Positions 6,686 through 15,333 of a DNA stretch of 31,821 nucleotides are shown one piece after another. The stretch covers positions 1-31,821 of the forward strand of contig CAZOIA010000043.1 in NCBI GenBank assembly GCA_964579675.1, in the 5' to 3' direction. This DNA is from CAZOIA01 sp964579675. GTDB taxonomy: Bacteria; Planctomycetota; Phycisphaerae; UBA1845; PWPN01. The position numbers and the translations under genes are program-made. Within the stretch, counting starts at the first letter, position 1; the number at the start of each line of letters is the position of its first letter. The notes below the pieces were generated by a model that saw only the letters and a list, made by a program, of their open reading frames with translations, did no database searches and was not told the origin of the DNA.

Positions 6686-7519
6686 CTACCGCCCCCATCC
6701 GAGCTTCTGGGTGAGCGTGTGCCATTTGGGCTGAGCGGGGTTCTGGATGAGCTGAAAGTCATGGGACCACCCCCGGACGGTCAGCCGATCACCCGCGCTC
6801 AGGGGCAATGAAACCTGCCCGTCCATCACGGCCGTGGTGCCCGGGTTCACGTGACGGGCTACGACTTCGATGGTCGCATCACCGGCGACCACGAGGGGGC
6901 GGTGGGTCAGCGAGTGGGGGCTGATGGGTGACAGCACGAATGTGCGGGTTCCCGGCTGGACGATCGGCCCGCCGACGGACATGTTGTGGGCGGTCGAGCC
7001 CGAGGGCGTGGCGAGCACGAGCCCATCGCCGCTGACGTTCGTGAGATGATCGCCGTCCACCGCGATAGACAACTCGATCATGCGGTAGGGCGGGCCGGCG
7101 TGCACGACGCAGTCGTTGGCGGCCAGCGAATGGGCGGCCTGGCCTGCGTTGTGGGTGATCGTCGCTTCGATCATCATCCGGCGGCTGACGATCGCAGGGT
7201 CTGTCAGGACCGCATCGAGATGCTTCTGGAGTTCCTCGAAGCTGAACTCGGCGAGGAAGCCCAGCTTGCCGAAGTTGACTCCCACGATGGGCACTTGCCG
7301 GGCGCCCAGGGCTCGGGCCACCGCCAGGATGCTCCCGTCGCCGCCGAGCACGATGATCCGGTCGGGATGTGTCCTCGCGAGGGATTCGGTATCGGCGAGC
7401 ACCCCCGTGCCCGACAGATGGGCCGCCTGACTCAGGCGGGCCGCCAGCGAGTCCAGGGTCGCCCCGGCTTCCGGCTTGTCGGGGTTGCGAATAATGATCA
7501 CACGTGGACGCTGGCTCAT
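6686..7519 (-). CDS. nadK: NAD kinase
   Basis: This 277-residue enzyme phosphorylates NAD to NADP in the cytoplasm. It shows the LGGDGS motif with catalytic Asp at residues 58-63, the AANDCV (NE/D) motif at about 133-138, and the GDGLVLATPSGSTAH motif at 164-178 that binds NAD and forms the conserved core. Length and motif order are normal for bacterial NadK. The start ATG at 7517-7519 gives a short N-terminus going straight into VIIIRNPDK. A TATAAT box is 52 bases upstream. The next gene downstream (5823-6545) has its own leader, so nadK may be monocistronic. Confidence 0.97.
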   Translation of the reverse strand: MSQRPRVIIIRNPDKPEAGATLDSLAARLSQAAHLSGTGVLADTESLARTHPDRIIVLGGDGSILAVARALGARQVPIVGVNFGKLGFLAEFSFEELQKHLDAVLTDPAIVSRRMMIEATITHNAGQAAHSLAANDCVVHAGPPYRMIELSIAVDGDHLTNVSGDGLVLATPSGSTAHNMSVGGPIVQPGTRTFVLSPISPHSLTHRPLVVAGDATIEVVARHVNPGTTAVMDGQVSLPLSAGDRLTVRGWSHDFQLIQNPAQPKWHTLTQKLGWGR

Positions 7520-7570
7520 GGGTTACGATCCGTAGCGCAGAATCCGCACAACACCCTCGCTGTGGGCGGG

Positions 7571-7576
7571 ATTATA
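7571..7576 (-). promoter_or_regulatory. -10 element of nadK, TATAAT
   Basis: A perfect TATAAT on the minus strand lies 52 bases before the nadK ATG. The hexamer 17 bases upstream (TCGCCG) is a poor -35. Confidence 0.45.
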
Positions 7577-7675
7577 GCCTTCCTGGCCGTGGCCGGCGAC
7601 TATCATCCCTGCCGGGGCTGCATGACAGTCTCGGCGGGGACCTTCGGGCGGGCAGCGGGGCGGCACCTCGCTTTT

Positions 7676-7780
7676 CCGAACCCCGACCGTCAGGGAGGGG
7701 AGTACCTGCGGATGCGCCAGGGCCGCCTCCTCATGGACGCGCTGCGGAGAGGGGTCCGCTTCCTTACGGTCGCGGTTCGG
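7676..7780. repeat. long imperfect inverted repeat (hairpin) in the 7520-7952 intergenic region
   Basis: The arm at 7676-7702 (begins CCGAACCCCGACCGTCAGGG) is complementary to 7754-7780, whose reverse complement begins CCGAACCGCGACCGTAAGGA, with about five mismatches in 27 bases and a loop of about 51 bases. The stretch 7520-7952 between divergent nadK and the large secreted protein gene has no gene that I can support; it holds this hairpin, the dispersed repeat that abuts it, and the promoters of the two flanking genes. G(A/T)CCGT(C/A)AGG-type inverted modules of this kind are, from memory, frequent between planctomycete genes. Confidence 0.65.
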
Positions 7781-7828
7781 AAACACCTGGGGGGCGGCGC
7801 TTTCCGACGAGCCGCCCAAAGTGTCATG
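7780..7828 (+). repeat. dispersed intergenic repeat, copy 1
   Basis: This 49-base stretch (starts GAAACACCTGGGGGGCGGCG, ends AAAGTGTCATG) matches the reverse complement of 31774-31821 with two substitutions and one G insertion. Weaker similarity continues for about 20 bases past the ATG side. Its left end abuts the hairpin at 7676-7780. Confidence 0.85.
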
Positions 7829-7883
7829 GACGCCCCTGCCGGGACTGGGGGCGCCCGCCCTTTCGCGACGGCTGGCAGCGTTC

Positions 7884-7889
7884 TAGAAT
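7884..7889 (+). promoter_or_regulatory. candidate -10 element, TAGAAT
   Basis: TAGAAT lies 64 bases before the ATG at 7953, with TTTCGC 17 bases upstream as a weak -35. This would serve the large secreted protein gene. Confidence 0.35.
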
Positions 7890-7952
7890 AGACGAGAGCA
7901 AGCGCGTGCCGGTTTACCCGGCTCGGTACGCTCCAAAGGGCGGAGGTTTCTG

Positions 7953-10790
7953 ATGTACTCACCGACGAGGCTGATCCCGGCGAACAAGCGACGGAACCCA
8001 GGCCTGGAGGGACTCCTGCCGAAGGGAGCATGCCTGCTTGCAGCAGCGTTTCTGCTGATGGTGACCTTGCCCGCCCCGGCGCAGGAGGACGCTGGGGAGC
8101 AGGAGAGCGTCAGTGAGGACCAGCTTGCCCAGATCGAATCGGCCAAGACGGTGGACCAACTGATCGGGCTCGGCAAGCGGTTCGTGTCCCAGAAGCAGGA
8201 CGCCGCCGCCATCCAATGCATCGAGAGAATCTGCACGCTCGATCCGAAGCAGTTGACCGATGGGGAGCGACAATCCCCGAAATCATGGAACCTTGTCTGG
8301 TTCGCCCACCGTTCGCGTCTCCGCGAGAAGGAGCTCGCTACGGATGACGCGGCCGGCCGAGTTGAGCTGGCCCGCTGGCTGCACGAGGCCGGCGTGACCG
8401 GGCCAGCACGGAAGCTGGTGGCCGCCGCCCTGAAGATCGACGGGGACCTGCCGCAAGCACGCCAGCTCGCGGTCGAACTCCAACCCCGCCTCGGGTTGGA
8501 CTTCCGCTATGGCCTGAACCACCAGGTGCTGCTGGGGGAATACCAGGACGACAACGTGAAGATCGAACCACGCCGGGGCGGCGGGTTCCTCTTGGCGCCA
8601 CTCTACTACGCGGTGGCGGAGAAGCGATACTCGTTTGGAGCCACCTCGGCGCGGGTGGAGACCGAGGCGGGCAAGCGCTGCCGGGTCAGAGGCATTCTCT
8701 TGAGCAAGTCCGATCGATCCGGGCCGGTGGGTGTCAAGGAAGGAAAGGAAAGAGATGAAAGAGGAGAGGAGAAAGGGCATCAGAAAGGCCATGAGAAAGA
8801 AGGGCATGAGAAGCCGATCCTGGGACCTCCTCAGCAACTGCCGGGTACGTTCGATCAGGTGTTGTACGAACGGATCCAGGTGGAGCTGAAGGACGGTGAG
8901 CCGATCGTGGAGTGGCAGAACACCACTTCGTCCCCGCCGCCTCGAGACAGTGATGGGGCGAAACGCAGCCGCGAGGCGCCGTCGAATCGGCGGGGGAAGA
9001 TGTCGGCCAGCCGGTGGGCGGCCCTGCTGATCGAGTACCCGCAAGACACAACGAAGCTCAAGATCACACTTCCCAATGAGGAACCTGAGACGGTTGACCT
9101 GGCCCTGATCAGGTTGGTCCAAGTCGATGAGGGCGGGAAGCGGTCGAATGAACCGCGCCCTGATGGGCCGACGGGCAGGGCCCGAGAAGTGAGCACCTAC
9201 GCTTTGGATACATCTGCGGCAATGGCCCAGTTGGCGGTAGCGTGGCTGACGGAGGCGCTGGGCGGCTCCGGCCCGGGGCGTGCGGACCAGGGCGGCGAAG
9301 CGGTCGAGGTAATCGAGCAAGCGCTGCTCGCGGCGATGGGACACGCGAGCGGGCGGGTGAGGCAGACCGCGTTCAAGGGATTGACCGAAAGCCAAGGCGA
9401 TCAGCCGCTCGCCGAGGCCACTCGGGAGTTCATCCAGAAGAAACTGGATGCCGACGTGCTTTCGGCGATCCTGGCTGAGATTGAGTCATCACTGAGGTCG
9501 GCCAGGGCCGTCGAAGACAGCGACTCCTCAAGCCCGGGCCGGCCTGGATCCGACAGGGGGGCTGCCGGCACTCTCCGGCACACCGTGACAGCCCCGGCCA
9601 CCCCATCAGCGACGCCCAAGCTCTTCTCGCTCCTGTCTGCATGTCTCAACTGCCGACACGCCGAGGTCCGGCGGCAGGCGTTGGGTATCGCGCTGAGCGA
9701 GTTCAAGCCCCCTTACGAAGCACCGATCCGCGGCTCGAAGCAACACGGGACCGAGCCGGAGGCATCAGGGTTTGAGCCGCTGCTGGCCAGGCTGGCGATG
9801 GACGGCACCGTCAACGCGGAGTCTGCCCGGGCGGCGGCCACCGCCCTGGTGGCCTCCGGCCGTCTGACCGCGCTCAAGGATGAGTTCAATCAGTGTTCCG
9901 ACTCCGCACGCCGTCAGGACATCGTGCGCGCCCTCGGCGAAGACAAACACTTGCGAACCCGCGAGGCGTTGCCCATTTTCCTCGCGTCCTGCCTGTCCCA
10001 CGATGACCCGAGGACGGTGCAACTCGCGCTGGTCCTGCTCGCGGCGATCGACAAGGAGGTCGGATCACAGGACCGCTGGCGTGTGAACCTGGCCGTCAAG
10101 CAGGGGCTCGATGCCGACAAGAAGCTCGTCGAACTAACCCTTCATGCCGACAAAGGGGTCTCAGAGCAGGCGATGAACCTGCTGAAACGAATCACCATGA
10201 TGACCCCGGAGGAATCGCGCGAATTCGAATCCAGCCCAGGCGAGGCTGACCGTCTGGGGCGTCTGGAAAGCATGATGCGGGACCGGGCGAGCCAGCCGGT
10301 TGGGGAATTCGCGTGCATGGTGTACGTTGACTTGGAATCCAGCGGGGCGACGGTCGGCTCACGCTGGGCTCCGGGCGGCTCGAAACCGCTCCGGCGGAAT
10401 GTCCCGCTGGTCTCGTCGAAGGTCGTCATCCGGCAGGCCGGTGAGGGGGACTTCCGGGTTCTGGCCCAGAACAAGGAGATCAGCATGCCTGGCAGGAGCC
10501 GCCGTCCTCGCGGGGGACGCCGCCCGGGGCAAGCGGTGCTGAACATAAACGCTGCCCCACTTCTTGGCGCCGCCCTGAGCTCCGAGGACGCAAGGAGGGA
10601 AGGATTGGCCGACAAGGTGGACATCCCGGCGATGACACGAGGCAATGGGCAAACGTGTCAACTGAGTCCCGAGCGGCTCGGAACCTGGGCGGGGGACGTG
10701 ATGATGCCTGGTGGCATTGGACGGCCGGGCACGGGCCGGCCGATGAGGGTCACCGTCGCGAGAATCATCCTCGAACCGCTGAAACCGTAA
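7953..10790 (+). CDS. large exported HEAT-like repeat protein, function unknown
   Basis: This 945-residue protein has a signal peptide (CLLAAAFLLMVTLPAPAQ, about residues 27-44). A helical region follows with TPR- or HEAT-like spacing, then a beta-rich part near LLGEYQDDNVKIEPRRGGG, and a K/E/H-rich low-complexity tract (about 262-288, with GHEKEGHEK repeats). Residues from about 420 to 780 are alpha-helical with HEAT-like units (GRVRQTAFKGL, EVRRQALGIAL, SEQAMNLLKRI). The C-terminal 170 residues are beta-rich, with MVYVDLESS and VTVARIILEPL. GGAGG lies six bases before the ATG. Domain order suggests a periplasmic or surface scaffold that binds partners. No catalytic motif was found, and I cannot name a family. 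Confidence 0.8.
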   Translation: MYSPTRLIPANKRRNPGLEGLLPKGACLLAAAFLLMVTLPAPAQEDAGEQESVSEDQLAQIESAKTVDQLIGLGKRFVSQKQDAAAIQCIERICTLDPKQLTDGERQSPKSWNLVWFAHRSRLREKELATDDAAGRVELARWLHEAGVTGPARKLVAAALKIDGDLPQARQLAVELQPRLGLDFRYGLNHQVLLGEYQDDNVKIEPRRGGGFLLAPLYYAVAEKRYSFGATSARVETEAGKRCRVRGILLSKSDRSGPVGVKEGKERDERGEEKGHQKGHEKEGHEKPILGPPQQLPGTFDQVLYERIQVELKDGEPIVEWQNTTSSPPPRDSDGAKRSREAPSNRRGKMSASRWAALLIEYPQDTTKLKITLPNEEPETVDLALIRLVQVDEGGKRSNEPRPDGPTGRAREVSTYALDTSAAMAQLAVAWLTEALGGSGPGRADQGGEAVEVIEQALLAAMGHASGRVRQTAFKGLTESQGDQPLAEATREFIQKKLDADVLSAILAEIESSLRSARAVEDSDSSSPGRPGSDRGAAGTLRHTVTAPATPSATPKLFSLLSACLNCRHAEVRRQALGIALSEFKPPYEAPIRGSKQHGTEPEASGFEPLLARLAMDGTVNAESARAAATALVASGRLTALKDEFNQCSDSARRQDIVRALGEDKHLRTREALPIFLASCLSHDDPRTVQLALVLLAAIDKEVGSQDRWRVNLAVKQGLDADKKLVELTLHADKGVSEQAMNLLKRITMMTPEESREFESSPGEADRLGRLESMMRDRASQPVGEFACMVYVDLESSGATVGSRWAPGGSKPLRRNVPLVSSKVVIRQAGEGDFRVLAQNKEISMPGRSRRPRGGRRPGQAVLNINAAPLLGAALSSEDARREGLADKVDIPAMTRGNGQTCQLSPERLGTWAGDVMMPGGIGRPGTGRPMRVTVARIILEPLKP

Positions 10791-10857
10791 CCTGTCGTGA
10801 CCCACCTTGCGAACACCGCGGGCAGGCCATACGGCGCCAGACAGCGAGGGCGAGGAC

Positions 10858-11499
10858 ATGAGGTTCTATGCATCCTGGCGTGCATCGCTCCTGGCGGCAA
10901 TGAGTGTTGCCGCCGGGCTGGCCGGCTGTAGCGGGCCGAACCGAGTTGCCAGGTACCCCGACGGTGCCCTGCGGGTCCGCTACGAAGAGGCCGGAACCTT
11001 CTCGACTTGCCTGGTTGCCAGCGTGACCATGGCCGGCAACTACCTCCTCGGCGAGCGGCGTCTCACGGAGAACCGAATCCGCAACGACCTGAAGCAGGCG
11101 GGGCGGGACGAAACCCGGGTGGGCGACCTCAAGGATTATCTCGCCGAAACCGACGAGCGGTTGCACCTGGTGACGCTGACGGGCCAACTGAACGACGAAG
11201 CCCCCACCGGACTGGGCTATTGGCTCAACCAGCGCGGATATCCGGTAATCTGCGTGATCAACCGCGATCCCGAGGACGCCGCCTTCAACCACGCCGTCGT
11301 GGTGATCGGGATTTCTCCGAACCCCACGGGCGGTTCGGCCGATATAGTACATTACCTCGACCCGTCGTCGGTCGAGCCGCTGCACTCGACGGAGGCGCCG
11401 GTTTTCGAGCAGGTTTGGGCCCGCTGCAACCACGCCATGATGATTGTGGTGCCGCCCCCGGCCGGGCGAGGCAACGATCTCAAGAGGGAGACGCGATGA
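10858..11499 (+). CDS. lipoprotein with C39-like (papain-fold) cysteine peptidase domain
   Basis: This 213-residue protein has a lipobox LAGC (Cys24), so it should be a membrane-anchored lipoprotein. The domain shows a Cys at residue 51 in TFSTCLVASVTMAGNYLLG, like the Q-x-x-x-C-G-x-A-x-L helix of C39 peptidases. It also has HAVVVIGI (His145) and YLDPSS (Asp168), giving a plausible Cys-His-Asp triad in the right order. The usual oxyanion Gln before the Cys is not visible, so activity is uncertain. ATG 10858-10860 is preferred over an upstream ATG at 10807 because GAGGG lies seven bases before it and it starts the lipoprotein signal. Its stop overlaps the start of the next gene as ATGA. Confidence 0.75.
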   Translation: MRFYASWRASLLAAMSVAAGLAGCSGPNRVARYPDGALRVRYEEAGTFSTCLVASVTMAGNYLLGERRLTENRIRNDLKQAGRDETRVGDLKDYLAETDERLHLVTLTGQLNDEAPTGLGYWLNQRGYPVICVINRDPEDAAFNHAVVVIGISPNPTGGSADIVHYLDPSSVEPLHSTEAPVFEQVWARCNHAMMIVVPPPAGRGNDLKRETR

Positions 11500-11798
11500 T
11501 ACGCAATGTGCTCATCCTGGCCGTGGTGATGATGATACTCCTGGCCACGCCGGCGGTGGTTTCCGCCAATCCGCCGGGTTACCCCCTGGCGCTGACGCCG
11601 GCCCAGTTCGATTACCTTCGCCAGTTGGAGACCCAGCCGGAGCATGCGGCCATTCTGGACATGCATGCCACGTACAAGTCCGAACGTGAGAAGAGTCTGG
11701 ACGCCACCCGGCTGTCCGACGACATCCTTACCGTGGCATGGACCGGCGGCCTGCCCGCCACGATCATCATCCTGCTCATCGCGGCCGCCCCGCTCTGA
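11496..11798 (+). CDS. small membrane protein coupled to the C39-like lipoprotein
   Basis: This 100-residue protein has an N-terminal signal or TM helix (VLILAVVMMILLATPAVVSA), a soluble middle of about 60 residues with charged helices, and a second hydrophobic helix at the very C-terminus (LPATIIILLIAAAPL). Its ATG overlaps the stop of the upstream gene as ATGA, so translation is coupled, with GAGGGAG nearby as ribosome site. The product could be a substrate, tether or maturation partner of the C39-like protein; this rests on gene order alone. No family was recognised. Confidence 0.75.
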   Translation: MIRNVLILAVVMMILLATPAVVSANPPGYPLALTPAQFDYLRQLETQPEHAAILDMHATYKSEREKSLDATRLSDDILTVAWTGGLPATIIILLIAAAPL

Positions 11799-11849
11799 CC
11801 GCCGCTGGATGCGCGCTGGATGCGGGAAACGTTCAGGGCTATCGCATCT

Positions 11850-12353
11850 CTAGAACCGCCTGGCGGTCCGAAGCCCCGTCCATCTTCCAATCCGGATCAG
11901 CGGCCAATGGAGAAGGGGCGCCCAGAGGGCCGTATACACCGCAATGCACAACGCCGAGGACCACAGTGCCTCGCTCCCCGCCGCCCCGGACAGCCTCCAC
12001 CAGTAGTACAGGGCGATCAGCAATTGGACGGCGAATGCGAACACCAGCGTCACCACCAGATGGGTGACGGGATGATCGCGGAACACCACCTGCCGAACCC
12101 GCAGAATCACCCAGGCCGCCGCCCCGTAGCAGAAGGCGTGCAACCCGACCGGGTCGGCGCTTTGAAGATCGACGATGAGGCCCAGCAGCCAAGCGGCAAT
12201 GGCGGCATCCGGCCAGGGGCCCCACAGGGCATAATGGACGGCGAGGATGAACACCCACTCCGGCCAGATGGAACGGATAGCCGTTGCCTGCACGATCGTG
12301 GTCTGGCAGACAATGGCGATGAGGGCCAGGATACCGAATGGAAGCCACTTCAT
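11850..12353 (-). CDS. mreD: rod shape-determining protein MreD-like
   Basis: This 167-residue protein is almost entirely hydrophobic, with five likely TM helices. It has the MreD pattern of a first helix followed by an outward loop, then PEWVFILAVHYALWGPW and AIAAWLLGLIVDLQSADPVGLHAF, the conserved G-L-x-x-D-x...G-x-x-A region. Together with MreB and MreC it would guide cell-wall elongation at the inner membrane. mreB and mreC are not in this window, so mreD is detached. It follows the HEAT lipoprotein gene by 32 bases, last in the operon-like run with lnt. No strong Shine-Dalgarno was seen before the ATG. Confidence 0.75.
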   Translation of the reverse strand: MKWLPFGILALIAIVCQTTIVQATAIRSIWPEWVFILAVHYALWGPWPDAAIAAWLLGLIVDLQSADPVGLHAFCYGAAAWVILRVRQVVFRDHPVTHLVVTLVFAFAVQLLIALYYWWRLSGAAGSEALWSSALCIAVYTALWAPLLHWPLIRIGRWTGLRTARRF

Positions 12354-12385
12354 TCAACTGTCCGCTACGCAGCCCGGGCCGCCGG

Positions 12386-13447
12386 TCATCGCTGCGCCGA
12401 CTCCTCGATGGGCGTGGCGTTTAGGATCATCAGTATGGCGGTTGCGGCCGCCAATTGCACGCGCGGATCGTCGGGCTCTTCCATCCGCAGCTTGAGCCAG
12501 CCCAGCGCCCGCCGGTCGCCGATCTCGCCCAGGGTCAGGGCCGCCAGTGATCGGACCCGCATGATCTGATTGCCCGGCGGATCGTCGGGCAACCCCTCAT
12601 CGGGCTGGTTCCAGCTCAACGACCCTAGGGCGAATTGGTATCCCTCGTCGTACCCGTGCATGGCGAGGCCTCGGGCCGCCACCAACCGGGTCGTCGGGTA
12701 AGACGAACTATCGAACCGGGAGCGCAGCGCGCCGACCGCGCGAGGATCGGCCACCCGGCCCAGGGTCAAAAGGGCGAACGGCTGCTTGTAGCCGACGCTG
12801 CCGTAGGCATCGTAAATGAAACGACTGATCGCATCTTGATCTCCCAGCAACGCCAACGCTTCCAACGCCTGGATGCGGACCCCTTCGTCGCCGTCCGAAC
12901 TGGCCACCGCCCGAAGCACGGGCATCGCGTCCTTGTTCTCCAGGCACCCGAGGGCCAGGGCAGCGTTTCGCCGCACCCCGGGATCCTCATGCCGGCGAAG
13001 CGCATCGCGCCACAGTTCGCGGCAGGAGAAATCGCCCATACGTTCCAGAGCGAAGTAGGCGCCAACGCGAACGTTCGGGTCGGGGCTGGTGACCAGTGCA
13101 CGCACCGCAGCCATTGAGCTGGCGTCTCGGATCTTCCCGAGGGCCAGACACGCGGCGAACCGGACGCCCGGGTGCTCGTCCTTCAATCCCTCGCGAATCC
13201 TGAGTCTGGCTTCGGGCCCCAGGACGTTGGCCGCCGCTTCCATCGCCTGGGCCCGGACGGCCGGGTTCTCCGGATAGCGGAGGGCCCTTTCGACATACAT
13301 GGTCGCCACCCGCCGCAACTCAGGGTCGGGCGGTACCGGCGGCGCGACCGCGCAACCCGTTGCCCACACCACGATCAGCAGGCTGGAGGCTGCCATTCGC
13401 CATCGCCGGTCTCTTGCCTGGAAGATACCGGTGGGTTGACAGTTCAT
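12386..13447 (-). CDS. HEAT-repeat lipoprotein
   Basis: This 353-residue protein has an N-terminal hydrophobic segment ending in WATGC (lipobox-like, about residue 32), a Pro-rich linker, and then a chain of HEAT/PBS-lyase-like repeats. Examples are GVRFAACLALGKI, NVRVGAYFALERM, GVRRNAALALGCL, GVRIQALEALALL, TTRLVAARGLAMH and MRVRSLAALTLGEI, each about 30-37 residues apart. Such repeats form curved solenoids for protein binding. Its ATG overlaps the stop of lnt as ATGA. This is notable because Lnt acts on lipoproteins, so this one is co-expressed with its own maturation enzyme. Partner and role are unknown. Confidence 0.85.
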   Translation of the reverse strand: MNCQPTGIFQARDRRWRMAASSLLIVVWATGCAVAPPVPPDPELRRVATMYVERALRYPENPAVRAQAMEAAANVLGPEARLRIREGLKDEHPGVRFAACLALGKIRDASSMAAVRALVTSPDPNVRVGAYFALERMGDFSCRELWRDALRRHEDPGVRRNAALALGCLENKDAMPVLRAVASSDGDEGVRIQALEALALLGDQDAISRFIYDAYGSVGYKQPFALLTLGRVADPRAVGALRSRFDSSSYPTTRLVAARGLAMHGYDEGYQFALGSLSWNQPDEGLPDDPPGNQIMRVRSLAALTLGEIGDRRALGWLKLRMEEPDDPRVQLAAATAILMILNATPIEESAQR

Positions 13448-15294
13448 TTCGCTGCCTTGCGTTTCCCGGCGGCCCGCCGCCGCCTTTCGCGCAAACCTGC
13501 AAACAGGGCATCGACGGCAGCAGCGGCCGCGAGTACCGCACAGCCCAGCGCGAACACATCGCCGTGGCGGCTGTAGAAAGTAACCCGCGGATCGACCATG
13601 ACGCGAGCGGTGCGGTACCCAGTGCCCCCCGCCCGCGGCTCCGTGCTCGAGTTACCGACCAGACCGTACCACGAGCCGTCGGAGTTGATGAAGCCGCTCA
13701 CACCGGTATTCACCGCCCGCGCGATCCAGACCCGGTTCTCCACCGCCCGAAACGCGCACGCCGCCAGATGCTGCGCCTGCTGACTTCCCCGGCCGAACCA
13801 ACCGTCGTTGCTGATGTTCAGCATGAACCCGGCTCGCTTGTTGCCATCGGCGTCCACCACGAACTTCCGGAACACGTGCGGTACCGCATCCTCGTAGCAG
13901 ATGGTGATACCGAAGTTGAAAGCATCGCCGCCCAAGGAACGGCACTGGATCGGGAACGTCTTGAACTCCGTCCCGGCCATCAGGGAGTATTCATATCCCT
14001 CCCGGCCCCAGGGATTCCACGGGCCGTCGTTCAGGAGTCGGTAAAGCCAGAACAGTCGCTCGCTCTGGCGGAACGGTACGTACTCGCCGAACAGGACCAG
14101 GTGGATCTTGTCGTAGCGTGCGGGTTCCTTCGCGCCGGGCGTGTACACGAAGGCCGAGTTGTACCGGCGTTCCTTCGGGTAGGCGCCTTTCGGTTGCTTC
14201 TCCTCCGAGAGACTTCCGACCACGATATACGACTGGTACTGCGCCGCGAGATCACGGAACTGCTGGTGCTGGCGGCGGCTGCTCTCGGCTCGCAGGAGAT
14301 ATGACCGCTGCTCGTCCTGGTTAAGATCGGCCATGATCGGGCTGGACGGCAGCTCCCGCAACTCGCGATTCAGGTACATTGTCCAGGGCGTCTCGGGCAG
14401 AACGGTCAGGTCCGGTGCGTCCCGGGCGGCGTCGGCGAGCAGCCCGAGATATGTCCGTCGCTTCTCGGTGGGGCCCGGGGCGTTGGGGTCATGGCCAACC
14501 GAGAGGGGGTAATCGCCCTGGAGGACGGCGACTCGAGGTCCCTCGATGGCCTCGCGGGCACCGAGTCGAACCTGCCCATAAATGATGGTCGCCCCCAGCA
14601 CGGTCAGCATCACCACCGTCCCGATCGGCCCGACCCGCGGAGGCTTCGCCCTGCCACCTCGCCAGATCAGAATAGGCCGAAGCAGCAAGTCCACCAGCCA
14701 GCCGTTGACCATGGTGACCACGAACGTCACGCCGAACGCCCCCGCGACATCCGCGATCTGGATCACCGTCAGGAATCGGACCTGGCTGTGGCCCACCAGG
14801 AACCAGGGAAAGTTGAGAGGGCCCCGCGAGCGCATCAACTCCAGCGCGGTCCAGACAATCGGAAACGTGATTGCCACGCTCGACTGCCGCTTGCGGTACA
14901 GGTGGCGAACCGGCCACGCCCCCAATGGAAAGCAAGCCGCCAGGTAGAGTGAGCCCAGGAGATACCCGGGCGCGGTCGTCACACAAAGCCACCGGAGATG
15001 CGTCAGGAAGAAGCCTGCCCCGAGCAGGTAGCTGATGACGTAAACCCACCCCGGCCGACCCGCAATACAGACCGCAGTGAGCCAGGGCACAAACAGGACG
15101 TAACCCACCGGCCAGAACGACCGCGGCTCAAACATCGGCAGGCTCAGCAGATACGTCACCACCGCCAGCGCAACGATCGGCCAGCGGTTCACGATCTCGT
15201 ATTGCCCGCCGATGAGCCGGACCGGCCGCGATTTCGCCTGTTCCCGCCGGTTCCGGCTGGGATGTCCTGCCTGTTCATACCGTCGTCGCTTCAC
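13444..15294 (-). CDS. lnt: apolipoprotein N-acyltransferase
   Basis: This 616-residue inner-membrane enzyme adds the third acyl chain to diacylglyceryl-lipoproteins. The N-terminal part (about residues 35-240) has six or more TM helices. The C-terminal nitrilase domain carries the triad in context: Glu301 in VLPETPW, Lys396 in YDKIHLVLFGEYVPF, and Cys466 in ITICYEDAVP. NISNDGWFG and ENRVWIARAVNTG are also typical. At 616 residues it is longer than the usual 500-520, with an extra loop around residues 305-350. The start is a GTG at 15292-15294. It sits between moeA (39 bases upstream) and the HEAT lipoprotein gene (ATGA overlap). Confidence 0.93.
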   Translation of the reverse strand: MKRRRYEQAGHPSRNRREQAKSRPVRLIGGQYEIVNRWPIVALAVVTYLLSLPMFEPRSFWPVGYVLFVPWLTAVCIAGRPGWVYVISYLLGAGFFLTHLRWLCVTTAPGYLLGSLYLAACFPLGAWPVRHLYRKRQSSVAITFPIVWTALELMRSRGPLNFPWFLVGHSQVRFLTVIQIADVAGAFGVTFVVTMVNGWLVDLLLRPILIWRGGRAKPPRVGPIGTVVMLTVLGATIIYGQVRLGAREAIEGPRVAVLQGDYPLSVGHDPNAPGPTEKRRTYLGLLADAARDAPDLTVLPETPWTMYLNRELRELPSSPIMADLNQDEQRSYLLRAESSRRQHQQFRDLAAQYQSYIVVGSLSEEKQPKGAYPKERRYNSAFVYTPGAKEPARYDKIHLVLFGEYVPFRQSERLFWLYRLLNDGPWNPWGREGYEYSLMAGTEFKTFPIQCRSLGGDAFNFGITICYEDAVPHVFRKFVVDADGNKRAGFMLNISNDGWFGRGSQQAQHLAACAFRAVENRVWIARAVNTGVSGFINSDGSWYGLVGNSSTEPRAGGTGYRTARVMVDPRVTFYSRHGDVFALGCAVLAAAAAVDALFAGLRERRRRAAGKRKAAK

Positions 15295-15333
15295 TCAACT
15301 CATCCGCCCATGGAGCCTGTCGTCTCAGACCCG

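Noticed and set aside
8283..9395. 370-codon minus-strand frame over the 945-residue protein gene
   Set aside because: Arg-rich composition and antisense position; the plus-strand gene has a signal peptide and ribosome site.
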